Below, piece by piece: positions 39,761 to 48,577 of a stretch of DNA of 51,670 bases. The first letter of the stretch is position 1. Every line of letters begins with the position of its first letter. Made by a program: the position numbers and the translations under genes. The notes under the pieces were generated by a model. It saw only the letters and a list, made by a program, of their open reading frames with translations, made no database searches and had not been told where the DNA came from. The stretch is from Vulcanisaeta sp. (GTDB lineage Archaea > Thermoproteota > Thermoprotei > Thermoproteales > Thermocladiaceae). The DNA lies in assembly GCA_023256215.1 (NCBI GenBank), contig JAGDXB010000113.1, forward strand, positions 1-51,670. Direction: 5' to 3'.

Positions 39761-39819
39761 ATTTATTTTTAATAATCGAGTTAGTTCTTTATTTAAATAG
39801 CTAGTTAATGGTGGGGTAA

Positions 39820-40740
39820 ATGATTAAGGTTACATTCCTTGGTACAGGTGCTGGAACTCCAGGTAAGGATAGGTACTTACCATCAATTTTAGTCGAGGAC
39901 GGCCAACGGAAAATACTACTTGATGCTGGCGAAGGAGTTCAGTATAGGCTTCTTGAGGTTGGTGTTAGCCCATTAAAGATAACCCACATATTCATTACGC
40001 ATCTCCATGGCGATCACGTATTTGGAGTACCTGGTTTGCTTGCTACGATGGCTATGTTAGGTAGGAAGGAGGATTTGGTGGTGAGTGGGCCTAGGGGTAT
40101 TTTCAATTTTGTAAAGAATGCCATGGAGGTGGTGGGTGATCCTCCATTTAATGTAAGGGTTTACGAGGTGGAGCCGACTGAGGAGGTCAGGGATATTATT
40201 AATGAAGAAAACTTCGGTCTCCAATGTGTCTTGGCTAAGCATTCAATCACAGATTGTACCTACGCGCTCATTTGGAGAACATACGTTGGCAAATTCAACC
40301 CAGAGAGGGCTAGGGACCTTGGCGTTCCAGTGACTTATTGGAAGAGACTACACATGGGCGAAACTGTGGTTTTGGATGATGGTAGAATAATCAGGCCTGA
40401 AGATGTTGTTGAGATAACTTCAAGCGGTGTGCTAAAGATCGTTTATACCGGCGATACCGCGCCAACGGATAATGTGGTAAGCATAGCTAAGGATGCCCAA
40501 TTGTTAATCCATGAATCCACATTCTCGGCGACTGAGGACGCAAACCTGGTTTGGAATCAGGGACATTCAAGATCCATAGATGCGGCTAAGATAGCCAAAG
40601 ATGCTGGTGTCAATAGGTTAGTGTTGACACACATAAGTAATAGGTACTCCGACCCAGAACAACTAGCCTGGGAGGCATCCGAGATATTCCCAAACGTGGT
40701 GGCGGCCAGGGACTTAATGAGCCTAATCATTAATACTTGA
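39820..40740 (+). CDS. rnz: Ribonuclease Z
   Basis: FLGTGAGTPGKDRYLPSILV, FITHLHGDHVFGVPGLL, YTGDTAPTDN, HESTF, LTHISNRY. Confidence 0.95.
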   Translation: MIKVTFLGTGAGTPGKDRYLPSILVEDGQRKILLDAGEGVQYRLLEVGVSPLKITHIFITHLHGDHVFGVPGLLATMAMLGRKEDLVVSGPRGIFNFVKNAMEVVGDPPFNVRVYEVEPTEEVRDIINEENFGLQCVLAKHSITDCTYALIWRTYVGKFNPERARDLGVPVTYWKRLHMGETVVLDDGRIIRPEDVVEITSSGVLKIVYTGDTAPTDNVVSIAKDAQLLIHESTFSATEDANLVWNQGHSRSIDAAKIAKDAGVNRLVLTHISNRYSDPEQLAWEASEIFPNVVAARDLMSLIINT

Positions 40741-41583
40741 CTTGCCTGCAACAGTTCTAATTATATTAATATAGGGATTGAGCGCCTTCACGATTTGTAC
40801 AACCTCATTAATACTTAGTTGCCTAGCCCTATTATTAACGTTGACTCCGGCCTTGACTACCGCATCAACAGCCTCCTTACCCAGATACTTACTAAGTACC
40901 CACCTAATTACCCTATTTCTATGTCTAAAGAGCATATTCGTAACCAACTCTAGTTTCTCCAAGTCTTCATAACAAGGCTTTCTCCTCTCCATAATTATTA
41001 GTGATGAATAGACCTCAGGGCTTGGATAGAACGAGTCAGGTGGGTATGTGGCTAGTACGTTGATGGTGTACGTACACTGCGTAATTACGCTTAACCTACC
41101 ATAGTTATCACCTCCAGGTGAACTAACGAGCCTATCGGCCACCTCCCTCTGAATAGTCAGTAATGCCTTAGACACGCCTTCCCTTATGATTCTCATTAAC
41201 AATGCTGAAGTTATTGAGTAGGGGACATTCGATACCACAAAATCTACCTGCGGCCAAGGAACCCTCAACGCATCACCCTGGATGATGGAGACATTATTAA
41301 CGCCACTTAATAACTTCTCGGCTATCTTTACGAGCCTTCCATCAACCTCTATGGTAATCACCTGCGACGCTACCTTAGCAAGGTAATAGGTCAATGTACC
41401 AATGCCCGTGCCAACCTCGAGAACCCTTGAGTTAGGCAATACATGACTCACGATGTCTCTTATCACGGTAGGGTCAATAACGAAGTGCTGGCTCAACCTC
41501 TTACTTAACCTTAATCTATACTGAGCCACTAGTCTCATCAAATCCTCCCTAGTCAATTCATCAAGTTCAGGGAGCATTACCAC
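40723..41583 (-). CDS. ksgA: rRNA small subunit dimethyladenosine transferase (KsgA/Dim1)
   Basis: LSQHFVIDPTVIRDIV, VLEVGTGIGTLTYYLAK, DFVVSNVPYSITSALLM. Confidence 0.93.
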   Translation of the reverse strand: MVMLPELDELTREDLMRLVAQYRLRLSKRLSQHFVIDPTVIRDIVSHVLPNSRVLEVGTGIGTLTYYLAKVASQVITIEVDGRLVKIAEKLLSGVNNVSIIQGDALRVPWPQVDFVVSNVPYSITSALLMRIIREGVSKALLTIQREVADRLVSSPGGDNYGRLSVITQCTYTINVLATYPPDSFYPSPEVYSSLIIMERRKPCYEDLEKLELVTNMLFRHRNRVIRWVLSKYLGKEAVDAVVKAGVNVNNRARQLSINEVVQIVKALNPYINIIRTVAGKSSIND

Positions 41584-41639
41584 CTCTGCTTATGATCAAT
41601 GCTAATAAATTTATAAATTGATACGTACCTTTAACAAGG

Positions 41640-42239
41640 ATGAATTCGTCGTTGGCAGACATAATTAATGTAGTGGACACGTTATTAAACACTCCAAGGA
41701 TTGGTTGGATTCAACGTGGTGTTTCAGGAGGTACAGCTGAAACTGTTGGCGATCACACTCTACTCACAAGTTATTTGGCCCTGATTATCTGTAATAGTGT
41801 TAAGGGGGCAGGTATTAATTTAGATTTGGGTAAGTGCATCATCATGGCGTTAATTCACGATGCGCATGAGGCTCTTATGGGTAATGTTGGTAACAATGTG
41901 AGGTCCATGATAAGCAACTGGCGAGACCTCGAGGTCCAGGTTTTCAGGTCTCTTGGTTTCCCTGATTATCTGAATGACTACTTCAGGGAATATAGATACG
42001 AATCGAGTGTTGAGGGTAAGGTCGTGAATTTAGCAGATAAGTTAGCCACGTATATGAGGGCATGCTTTTACTCTATGATTGGTTATGATACGAGTGAACT
42101 AATTAATAATTATAAGGAATTAATAAGCAAAATAATGAGCGAGCTTCCACCCGAGATTACGAGGGCAATTCAAGGAATAATCACTCCACTCCTCTCTGAG
42201 GATTATTGTCTCAATATACGAAGAGTAAGGCATGATTAG
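41640..42239 (+). CDS. HD-domain phosphohydrolase (YfbR/5'-nucleotidase-like)
   Basis: RIGWIQRGVSGGTAETVGDHTLLTSYLAL...ALIHDAHEALMGNVGN. Confidence 0.85.
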   Translation: MNSSLADIINVVDTLLNTPRIGWIQRGVSGGTAETVGDHTLLTSYLALIICNSVKGAGINLDLGKCIIMALIHDAHEALMGNVGNNVRSMISNWRDLEVQVFRSLGFPDYLNDYFREYRYESSVEGKVVNLADKLATYMRACFYSMIGYDTSELINNYKELISKIMSELPPEITRAIQGIITPLLSEDYCLNIRRVRHD

Positions 42240-42241
42240 GA

Positions 42242-42937
42242 TTAATGATCAACCTCAATAACGGTACCTGCGCCAACACCATTAACAATAAGGTTTCTTA
42301 GGGCATCAGGGTTGTTACAACCTACGACGTAAATAGTAACGCCACCCCTCTGTGCTATGCTTAATGCCCAGGGATCCAATAAGTCGTACGTCCCAGCAAT
42401 GGTCCTAGACTTAAGCATGCTCATTAGCTCGCTGATCCGAACCTTATCAAGCCTTTTGGCGTTGGGATCCTTCCTAGGATCCCCTGTATATACAGCATCC
42501 ACATTGGCACAATCAATAAGTCTCTTAATCCCAAGGAACTCACTTACTAATAGCGCTACCGTTGCTGTGGATTGCCCTGGTTGAAAACCACCAGTTATAA
42601 CAAGTCTGCCCGTTGACCAAGCCTTAAACACCTCATCGAGGTTCGTGGGTATTGATAAATAAGCGATGTCATAGAGCGCTGAAGCCAGTAATTGAGCGTT
42701 TAACCTACTCGCCGAAATACCCAACATGTCAAGTAACGACTCATTCACACCCATCTTCCTCCCAAGCTCTATGTATTGGCGAGCCAGGGAACCACCTCCA
42801 GTCACTATGACCATTCTATAGCCATCCCTCCATAAATCGCGAATAAGATCGATATACCTAGGCAGTAACTCCGCATTATCGAATAGGTGACCGCTGAGTT
42901 TTAGTGTGAATAGTTCCCTAAACATCCAAACCGCCAA
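42242..42937 (-). CDS. pyrH: Uridylate kinase (archaeal UMP kinase, amino-acid kinase family)
   Basis: TLKLSGHLFDN, RMVIVTGGGSLARQYIELGRKMG, ITGGFQPGQSTATVALLVSE, VDAVYTGDPRKDPNAKRL. Confidence 0.9.
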   Translation of the reverse strand: MAVWMFRELFTLKLSGHLFDNAELLPRYIDLIRDLWRDGYRMVIVTGGGSLARQYIELGRKMGVNESLLDMLGISASRLNAQLLASALYDIAYLSIPTNLDEVFKAWSTGRLVITGGFQPGQSTATVALLVSEFLGIKRLIDCANVDAVYTGDPRKDPNAKRLDKVRISELMSMLKSRTIAGTYDLLDPWALSIAQRGGVTIYVVGCNNPDALRNLIVNGVGAGTVIEVDH

Positions 42938-42953
42938 TTGCAGGTGAGCTTTC

Positions 42954-43472
42954 TTAAATTTTCTTGATCATGTCATTCACAGCCTTAATCATACCATTAA
43001 CTACGTAAGTAGGTAAATCATTAAAATTAAGGCTTGGATTACCACCATCACAGACAGCCTGAAGTTTATCCAGGTTATTCGTTAGAAAATCCCTAATTGC
43101 ATCGTAATGATCAGCGCCTATTAGGGGTTGCATGTATGTATCTACGGAACAATCACTCTCGTACCACTCCTTAAAGAATCTGGCTGATGACAATAATCTA
43201 TTCAGCTCATTGATACTTATTTCTTTACCGTCAAGTAAGATAATAACCTGGGAGCCCAGGAACTTCCTATTAATCCTCACCTCAATAAAGCCTAGATTAC
43301 ATGGCCTCTTCTCCTTAATGCACCTAGTGACCTCATTATCCACCCCCAGGAACCTAAGTAATTCCTTATTCTTCTCATATTCATGCTTGCACATGCAAAT
43401 CTGCTGAAGAACCTTGGTAAAGCGTGACCTATACTCCTCAATCAATGCCTCAATGGCGTCATTATTACGCAT
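42954..43472 (-). CDS. Hypothetical Cys-containing protein
   Basis: 172-aa ORF, ICMCKHEYEKNKELL..., immediately upstream of pyrH on the same strand (16-nt gap). Confidence 0.6.
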   Translation of the reverse strand: MRNNDAIEALIEEYRSRFTKVLQQICMCKHEYEKNKELLRFLGVDNEVTRCIKEKRPCNLGFIEVRINRKFLGSQVIILLDGKEISINELNRLLSSARFFKEWYESDCSVDTYMQPLIGADHYDAIRDFLTNNLDKLQAVCDGGNPSLNFNDLPTYVVNGMIKAVNDMIKKI

Positions 43473-43526
43473 TCGGGTTTAAGACATGGATTTATTTTAA
43501 AAGTAATCTATCGAGAAAAACATGCC

Positions 43527-43718
43527 TTACTCAGCCTTGCCAATAGCCTTCCTAACAACCTTACCGCCAGGGCACTTAAAGAGTCCAATAATTACTCCAC
43601 GCCTACCTCTTGGGGCAAGCATCCACACCTTCACAGGCTTAAGTTTTACTGTTTGGCCATCGCACTCGACTTCGTACTCCTTCTCCATGTATTGAGATAG
43701 TTCTGCCATTGTTCCCAT
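43527..43718 (-). CDS. creN7: Chromatin protein Cren7
   Basis: VKLKPVKVWMLAPRGRRGVIIGLFKCPGGKVVRKAIGK matches the Cren7 core ([21 protein letters not shown]...). Confidence 0.85.
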   Translation of the reverse strand: MGTMAELSQYMEKEYEVECDGQTVKLKPVKVWMLAPRGRRGVIIGLFKCPGGKVVRKAIGKAE

Positions 43719-43798
43719 TAATTATTCTATCCTTAATAAATAATCATGACCGTAAATAATGCATGGATTGAAAAATAAAGGGCTCTTTCTACACGGGT

Positions 43799-43866
43799 AA
43801 TTACAATGGAAATACACATAATATATGAATACAATGAGGCAATAATAAGTAGTTTCCATGGTAATT
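43799..43866. repeat. Imperfect inverted repeat, 14-nt arms (13/14)
   Basis: AATTACAATGGAAA (43799-43812) and TTTCCATGGTAATT (43853-43866). Confidence 0.85.
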
Positions 43867-44150
43867 GAATACTGCATTTTATTGTCAATTTCATAAATCA
43901 AGAACCAGAAGTATTATTAATCCAGCCAATAAATGAAAGACAAGAACCTAAATAGGTGATGAAGGGTCCCAAGCACTTAACGATGATGAATTGAAATGTA
44001 AAATAGTAAAATGGCTGATAATTCATAATCTCGTCAATAGATGAACATGACGATACATGATATTGATAAATCAATAGACGGTGTGAATATGAAGTGAGGT
44101 GGTGAATAAATATTTAATTTATTTTTAAGCTAATTACTGATTATAAGGAG

Positions 44151-44942
44151 ATGAAGATAATAAGCAGAATAGAAAGGCAAGCATTAATGATCGATGATTT
44201 AATCCGTGAGTTAAGGTATGAAAGGAGTTATGGGGAAATTGAACGTATTGTACAGTTACTCATACAGGCTCTCCTTGATCTAGGATTAATGGTAATATCG
44301 GGCTTAAATGCCAGGAGACCGTCAGGCTATTCTGAGGTTGGTTCTGTGCTTCATGAGCTTGGGATCATAGATAAGGAGGACGCGGATCTAATGAAGTCGT
44401 TGGCTGGTCTTTGTAATATGCTCGTGCATGAATATGCGGTAATCGATAGGGCTAGGATAATTGATTATTCAGGGACCATAAGTCAGGATATAATGAGGAT
44501 AACAAATAAAATCATTAGTAGAGTTAAGGGTAAGGGCATCAACGATCCTGTGGTGGATGTGGATGTACACAACGTGATCAGTAAATTAAGGCTTATACTT
44601 AATGGTAAGGTTAAGGCAGCATTTTTATTTGGTGGTCGTTCCAAAGGCTACGTATTAAGGGGCGATTACGATATCGGGGTTTTAATGGAACCAGGTTGCG
44701 ACCTATATAGGTTGGGTGCCCTGCAGGTTGACATCGCCAAGGCCCTTAATGTTGATGAAGAATTAATTAACCTGGTCTGTATTAATGATTCGCCCCCTGC
44801 CTTGGTGCTTGAGATCCTCGATGGCATACCTGTACTCGATGTCGATGATTATTTAGTATTTACATTGAGGTTCAGAGCCCTTAAGGAATTGCTTGATTTA
44901 AATGAGGATATTCGTATCGTTAATAGGATGCTCGTTGGGTAA
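44151..44942 (+). CDS. Fused HEPN (DUF86-like) - MNT nucleotidyltransferase protein
   Basis: HEPN-like half with CNMLVHEYAVID (canonical RNxxVHxY); NTase half AAFLFGGRSKGYVLRGDYDIGVLM (canonical GSxxxG...DxD), in one continuous 263-aa frame. Confidence 0.82.
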   Translation: MKIISRIERQALMIDDLIRELRYERSYGEIERIVQLLIQALLDLGLMVISGLNARRPSGYSEVGSVLHELGIIDKEDADLMKSLAGLCNMLVHEYAVIDRARIIDYSGTISQDIMRITNKIISRVKGKGINDPVVDVDVHNVISKLRLILNGKVKAAFLFGGRSKGYVLRGDYDIGVLMEPGCDLYRLGALQVDIAKALNVDEELINLVCINDSPPALVLEILDGIPVLDVDDYLVFTLRFRALKELLDLNEDIRIVNRMLVG

Positions 44943-44976
44943 TTACTTATAAAATTGCTTAAGGACGCAACTAGTA

Positions 44977-45972
44977 ATGACCATTAGGGTTGTCATCTAC
45001 GGTGTCGGCCCAATAGGGCAATTAATAGCTAGGGTGGCTCTTGAGAGGGGTTTTGATGTGGTTGGTGCTGTGGATATTGATCCGCAGAAGGTTGGTAAGG
45101 ATCTGGGTGAGGTTATAGGGCTTGACAAGGCCATTGGTATTAAGGTAGAGAGTGACGCCGATAAGGTCCTTAGAGAGGCCGATCCAGACGTTGTTCTTCA
45201 CTCCACGGGTAGTTTTCTCGATAAGGTTTATCCGCAGATAATGAAGGCTATTAGGGTTGGTGCTGATGTAATATCCACATGCGAAACATTGGCATGGCCT
45301 TGGTACAGGTATCCAGATCTTGCGGAGTTGATTGATAATTATGCGAGGAATTACGGCTCAACGGTCCTCGGCGCTGGTGTTAACCCGGGCTTCGTATTCG
45401 ATGCATTACCAGCGGCTCTCTCGGTAACCCTCACTAAGTTGGATAAAATTAGTGTTGTTAGATCATTGGATGCATCCAAAAGGAGGTACTCATTCCAGAA
45501 GAAGATTGGTCTTGGAATGACCATTAACCAATTCAGGGAGGCTCTGGCTAAGGGTGAGATAACGGCCCATGTGGGCTTTGCAGAGTCTGTTCTACTTATG
45601 GCCAATATGATGGGAATAAGGTTGGATAGGGTTGAGGAGGGGCAAGACGCAATAATTGCAGATAGGCACTACGAAACCCAGTACTTCAAAATCGAGGAGG
45701 GTCAGGTAAGAGGTGTGGTTGGTCATGGGAGTGGCTTTGTGGGTAATAGGGAGGTGATCAGGGTTGAGCTTAGGGCCTGTGTGGCTTGCGAGGATTATGA
45801 GGAAATTAGGCTTGAGGGTGATCCGTCAATGCTCTGGAGAAGTACGGGGACACCCGGTGACCCGGCTACGGCCGCGGTGATAGTGAACCTAGCGCCAAGA
45901 ATACTCAATGTGAGACCTGGCCTAGTAACGCTTAAGGACCTAGTGAACTACGCATTTACTGGGCAGACCTAA
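44977..45972 (+). CDS. Dihydrodipicolinate reductase-like / 2,4-diaminopentanoate dehydrogenase-like oxidoreductase
   Basis: VVIYGVGPIGQLIARVALERGFDVVGAVDIDPQKVGKDLGEVIG; GAGVNPGFVFDALP. Confidence 0.82.
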   Translation: MTIRVVIYGVGPIGQLIARVALERGFDVVGAVDIDPQKVGKDLGEVIGLDKAIGIKVESDADKVLREADPDVVLHSTGSFLDKVYPQIMKAIRVGADVISTCETLAWPWYRYPDLAELIDNYARNYGSTVLGAGVNPGFVFDALPAALSVTLTKLDKISVVRSLDASKRRYSFQKKIGLGMTINQFREALAKGEITAHVGFAESVLLMANMMGIRLDRVEEGQDAIIADRHYETQYFKIEEGQVRGVVGHGSGFVGNREVIRVELRACVACEDYEEIRLEGDPSMLWRSTGTPGDPATAAVIVNLAPRILNVRPGLVTLKDLVNYAFTGQT

Positions 45973-45973
45973 T

Positions 45974-46876
45974 TCAATAACTGATCCTCATAATCCTATT
46001 GATAATCTGCGCAATGGACCTGGCGTCACCAATTCTTTTAACGCCCTGTAGTACCGATGGTGCGTACCACCTATTCGCCAAAGTCCTGTTGAGTAATCCA
46101 AAGGCCCAGGCAATGATAGGTAATTTGTATGGTAATACCAATGAGCCTCTAATCGCCATACTCATGACGTTTAACGCAAATTCCAAGGCATGCATGCACC
46201 TAAGCTTCTTGCACAGCTCCATGGCATCCTCATTCAACCAGCTCAGTATGGTCACGGCATCATTAAGGGTCAAAATACCCTCCTTATAGATGGCGTGGAG
46301 TATGGTTAAAACAACCTCACCATTCCTATCCACGGCATCCACCTCAACACCATGATACCTACTAACCACCCTAAGCCTAAGGAAATCCTCACCCCTGGCA
46401 TAGACCAGGTTAGCCGCTGATGGATGAATGTATAAATCGACATTTATCCCATCCTTAACCAGGGTTATTGTGTATGGCTCATAAAGCAAAACCCTATACC
46501 CAAGCTTAACCAATCTAGATGCTGCAAGCAGTACCTGATCCCTCCTAACAAGCACGTCAACGTCAGCAGGCACGTAGGTTACAGGCTTAATTAACTTAAT
46601 GAAGGCGTGATCAAAGCCTCTCAATGCATCCTCAACCTCAGCCACAATACCAATAATCCTCCTTAATCCATCCTCCTGCTCACGCCTTAACTCGCCCTCA
46701 TAACCAGCAGCCCTAAGTACGTGAAGCAAAACCTTATTCAATCTAGCTAACCGAATCAACTCATCATCAATTTCAGAGATCCCATTACCAAAAACAACAT
46801 TAACGAGTCTCCTAAAGATAAGCGAATCATTATGGCCAGTCACTAGATCATTAATACCGCGGCGATATTTAAGCAA
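45974..46876 (-). CDS. Putative nucleotidyltransferase-fold protein
   Basis: TYVPADVDVLVRRDQVLLAASRLVKLGYRV...DGINVDLYIHPS acidic motifs; 300 aa. Confidence 0.65.
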   Translation of the reverse strand: MLKYRRGINDLVTGHNDSLIFRRLVNVVFGNGISEIDDELIRLARLNKVLLHVLRAAGYEGELRREQEDGLRRIIGIVAEVEDALRGFDHAFIKLIKPVTYVPADVDVLVRRDQVLLAASRLVKLGYRVLLYEPYTITLVKDGINVDLYIHPSAANLVYARGEDFLRLRVVSRYHGVEVDAVDRNGEVVLTILHAIYKEGILTLNDAVTILSWLNEDAMELCKKLRCMHALEFALNVMSMAIRGSLVLPYKLPIIAWAFGLLNRTLANRWYAPSVLQGVKRIGDARSIAQIINRIMRISY

Positions 46877-46972
46877 GACTCATAACGCTGACCGTAGAAT
46901 AACAGAATGAGCGAGCCAAATAATTGAGTAATTATTTAATTATTAGTACATTATAATTATATAATTATTGGT

Positions 46973-47635
46973 ATGGATACACCGAGAGACCTGAGGAGGG
47001 AGTTCCTGGAGAGGGTACGTAAGAACCTGGAACAACTCAATAATGCAATCCTTAATCATCCACTAATTAAGGATGCTGAGGAAGGTAAACTACCAATAAA
47101 TGTGATTAAGGCATTCATCACTAATCAATGGTATATAGTCAACCATGACCTGAGATCACTAGCCATGGCGTTAGGTAGAACAAGGACTATAGAAGAGCTT
47201 GAGTTCTTCAAAATGCTGCTGGATGGAGACTACAATGCGCTCCACGAACTAATGAAGCTAATGAAGGAGTTAAATATTGAGCCTAAAGACCCGTTAATGC
47301 TCGAGATAATACCAGAGGCGGTGCAATACACTCATTATCTAGCCTGGCTAGCCAACTATGCAAGTCCTCAGGAATTTGCCTTAGCCATAATCGTAAACAT
47401 GCCCGTATGGGGACAAAACGTTGTTAGGCTGGGCAATTCATTACGTAATAAATACGGAATCAGGGAAATAGGGTTTTTCGAGGTCTTTAAAGGGCCCTTT
47501 AACGAGCTAGAGGATAGGGCCCTAAGTCTCGCCAGAAATATTGATAATGCATCCCTCGTTAGGGCTATGAACATGGCCTATACAATACAGATCTACGAGA
47601 AAGCCTTTTGGGATGCCATATACTCTGTGCGTTAA
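46973..47635 (+). CDS. TenA/PqqC-like heme-oxygenase-fold protein
   Basis: LNNAILNHPLIKDAEEGKLPINVIKAFITNQWYIVNHDLRSLAMALGR; IYEKAFWDAIYSVR C-terminus. Confidence 0.82.
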   Translation: MDTPRDLRREFLERVRKNLEQLNNAILNHPLIKDAEEGKLPINVIKAFITNQWYIVNHDLRSLAMALGRTRTIEELEFFKMLLDGDYNALHELMKLMKELNIEPKDPLMLEIIPEAVQYTHYLAWLANYASPQEFALAIIVNMPVWGQNVVRLGNSLRNKYGIREIGFFEVFKGPFNELEDRALSLARNIDNASLVRAMNMAYTIQIYEKAFWDAIYSVR

Positions 47636-47785
47636 TCTTTATCAAGAGTAAAATATATACATAATCATTAAAATCTTTATTGTTTATATAATTGGTCCCA
47701 AGCTAAGAAATATTAACGTCAAGCCACTATAGAAAAAGATGTTCTAAAGCTAAAACCTTAAAAATGAGACAAAGTACATTAATGC

Positions 47786-48178
47786 GTGGGTACAGAACCA
47801 ATAACTCTCATAAATAATGCCCGGAAAGATCTTCAAATGGTCACGAAACTCCTAAATGAGTATGAACGGAGTAGGGACGTGGGAGTACTTACATCAATCG
47901 CAAAACTTGGGTTGCTTATCTTTGATAACGCAACAAAGGCGTTATTAGACGCCAGGGAGATTAGGGTTAAGGATTGGGGCTATGTTATGGAGGTTATTAG
48001 GTACTTCGTTCCGAATAATGTGGTTAGTGAGGACTTAAGGGATTACTTCGTAAAGTGCTCTTCGCAGGACAATGGTTGCGATCATGATGAAGTTTCAGCG
48101 AGAGTCAATGAGTTAAGTAGGTTTGTTGATTACATAAGCACCGTAGTAACGCATAGAATACCATACAGGGGACTCTAA
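47786..48178 (+). CDS. Small helical hypothetical protein (possibly HEPN-like)
   Basis: 130-aa ORF, GTG start; predominantly helical-looking sequence; no conserved RxxxxH motif. Confidence 0.5.
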   Translation: MGTEPITLINNARKDLQMVTKLLNEYERSRDVGVLTSIAKLGLLIFDNATKALLDAREIRVKDWGYVMEVIRYFVPNNVVSEDLRDYFVKCSSQDNGCDHDEVSARVNELSRFVDYISTVVTHRIPYRGL

Positions 48179-48561
48179 CCTTTAATACCATACTTATCAA
48201 GTAACCCCTTAACTAAGCTCTCTAGCTCATTCTTCCTCACAATACTATTCTCCATCTCACTAATCCTCCTCTCAACCTCACTAATCCTAGCCCTAATGGC
48301 ATCAAGATCACCGCAAGAACCGAGGGATAGGGTAGGTGCTAAGAATAACCTCAATAATACTGTGGGTATCGCCAGAGGAACCACGGTAATAAGCATTAGA
48401 AGTCTAAGGAGGGTATCCGGCCTATTTGCTAAGGCCCTTATTAATACATTTGGATCTGTTAGTAGTATGTCGTTTAACGCATCAATTAGAAGCTCGGGAT
48501 TCTCCCTAATCCTCCTTCTAACATCCTCAGTATCCATACACTCAATCAATAACTCGGCCAA
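48175..48561 (-). CDS. Hypothetical membrane-associated protein with C-terminal coiled coil
   Basis: LLRLLMLITVVPLAIPTVLLRLFLAP hydrophobic segment followed by DAIRARISEVERRISEMENSIVRKNELESLV heptads. Confidence 0.6.
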   Translation of the reverse strand: MAELLIECMDTEDVRRRIRENPELLIDALNDILLTDPNVLIRALANRPDTLLRLLMLITVVPLAIPTVLLRLFLAPTLSLGSCGDLDAIRARISEVERRISEMENSIVRKNELESLVKGLLDKYGIKG

Positions 48562-48577
48562 TTAATAATTCAATCGT

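Noticed and set aside
43956-44018. Second C/D-box sRNA call as a confident feature
   Set aside because: Has C, C' and D-like boxes but no recognisable D' and a 25-nt C'-D spacer; kept only as part of the intergenic observation.
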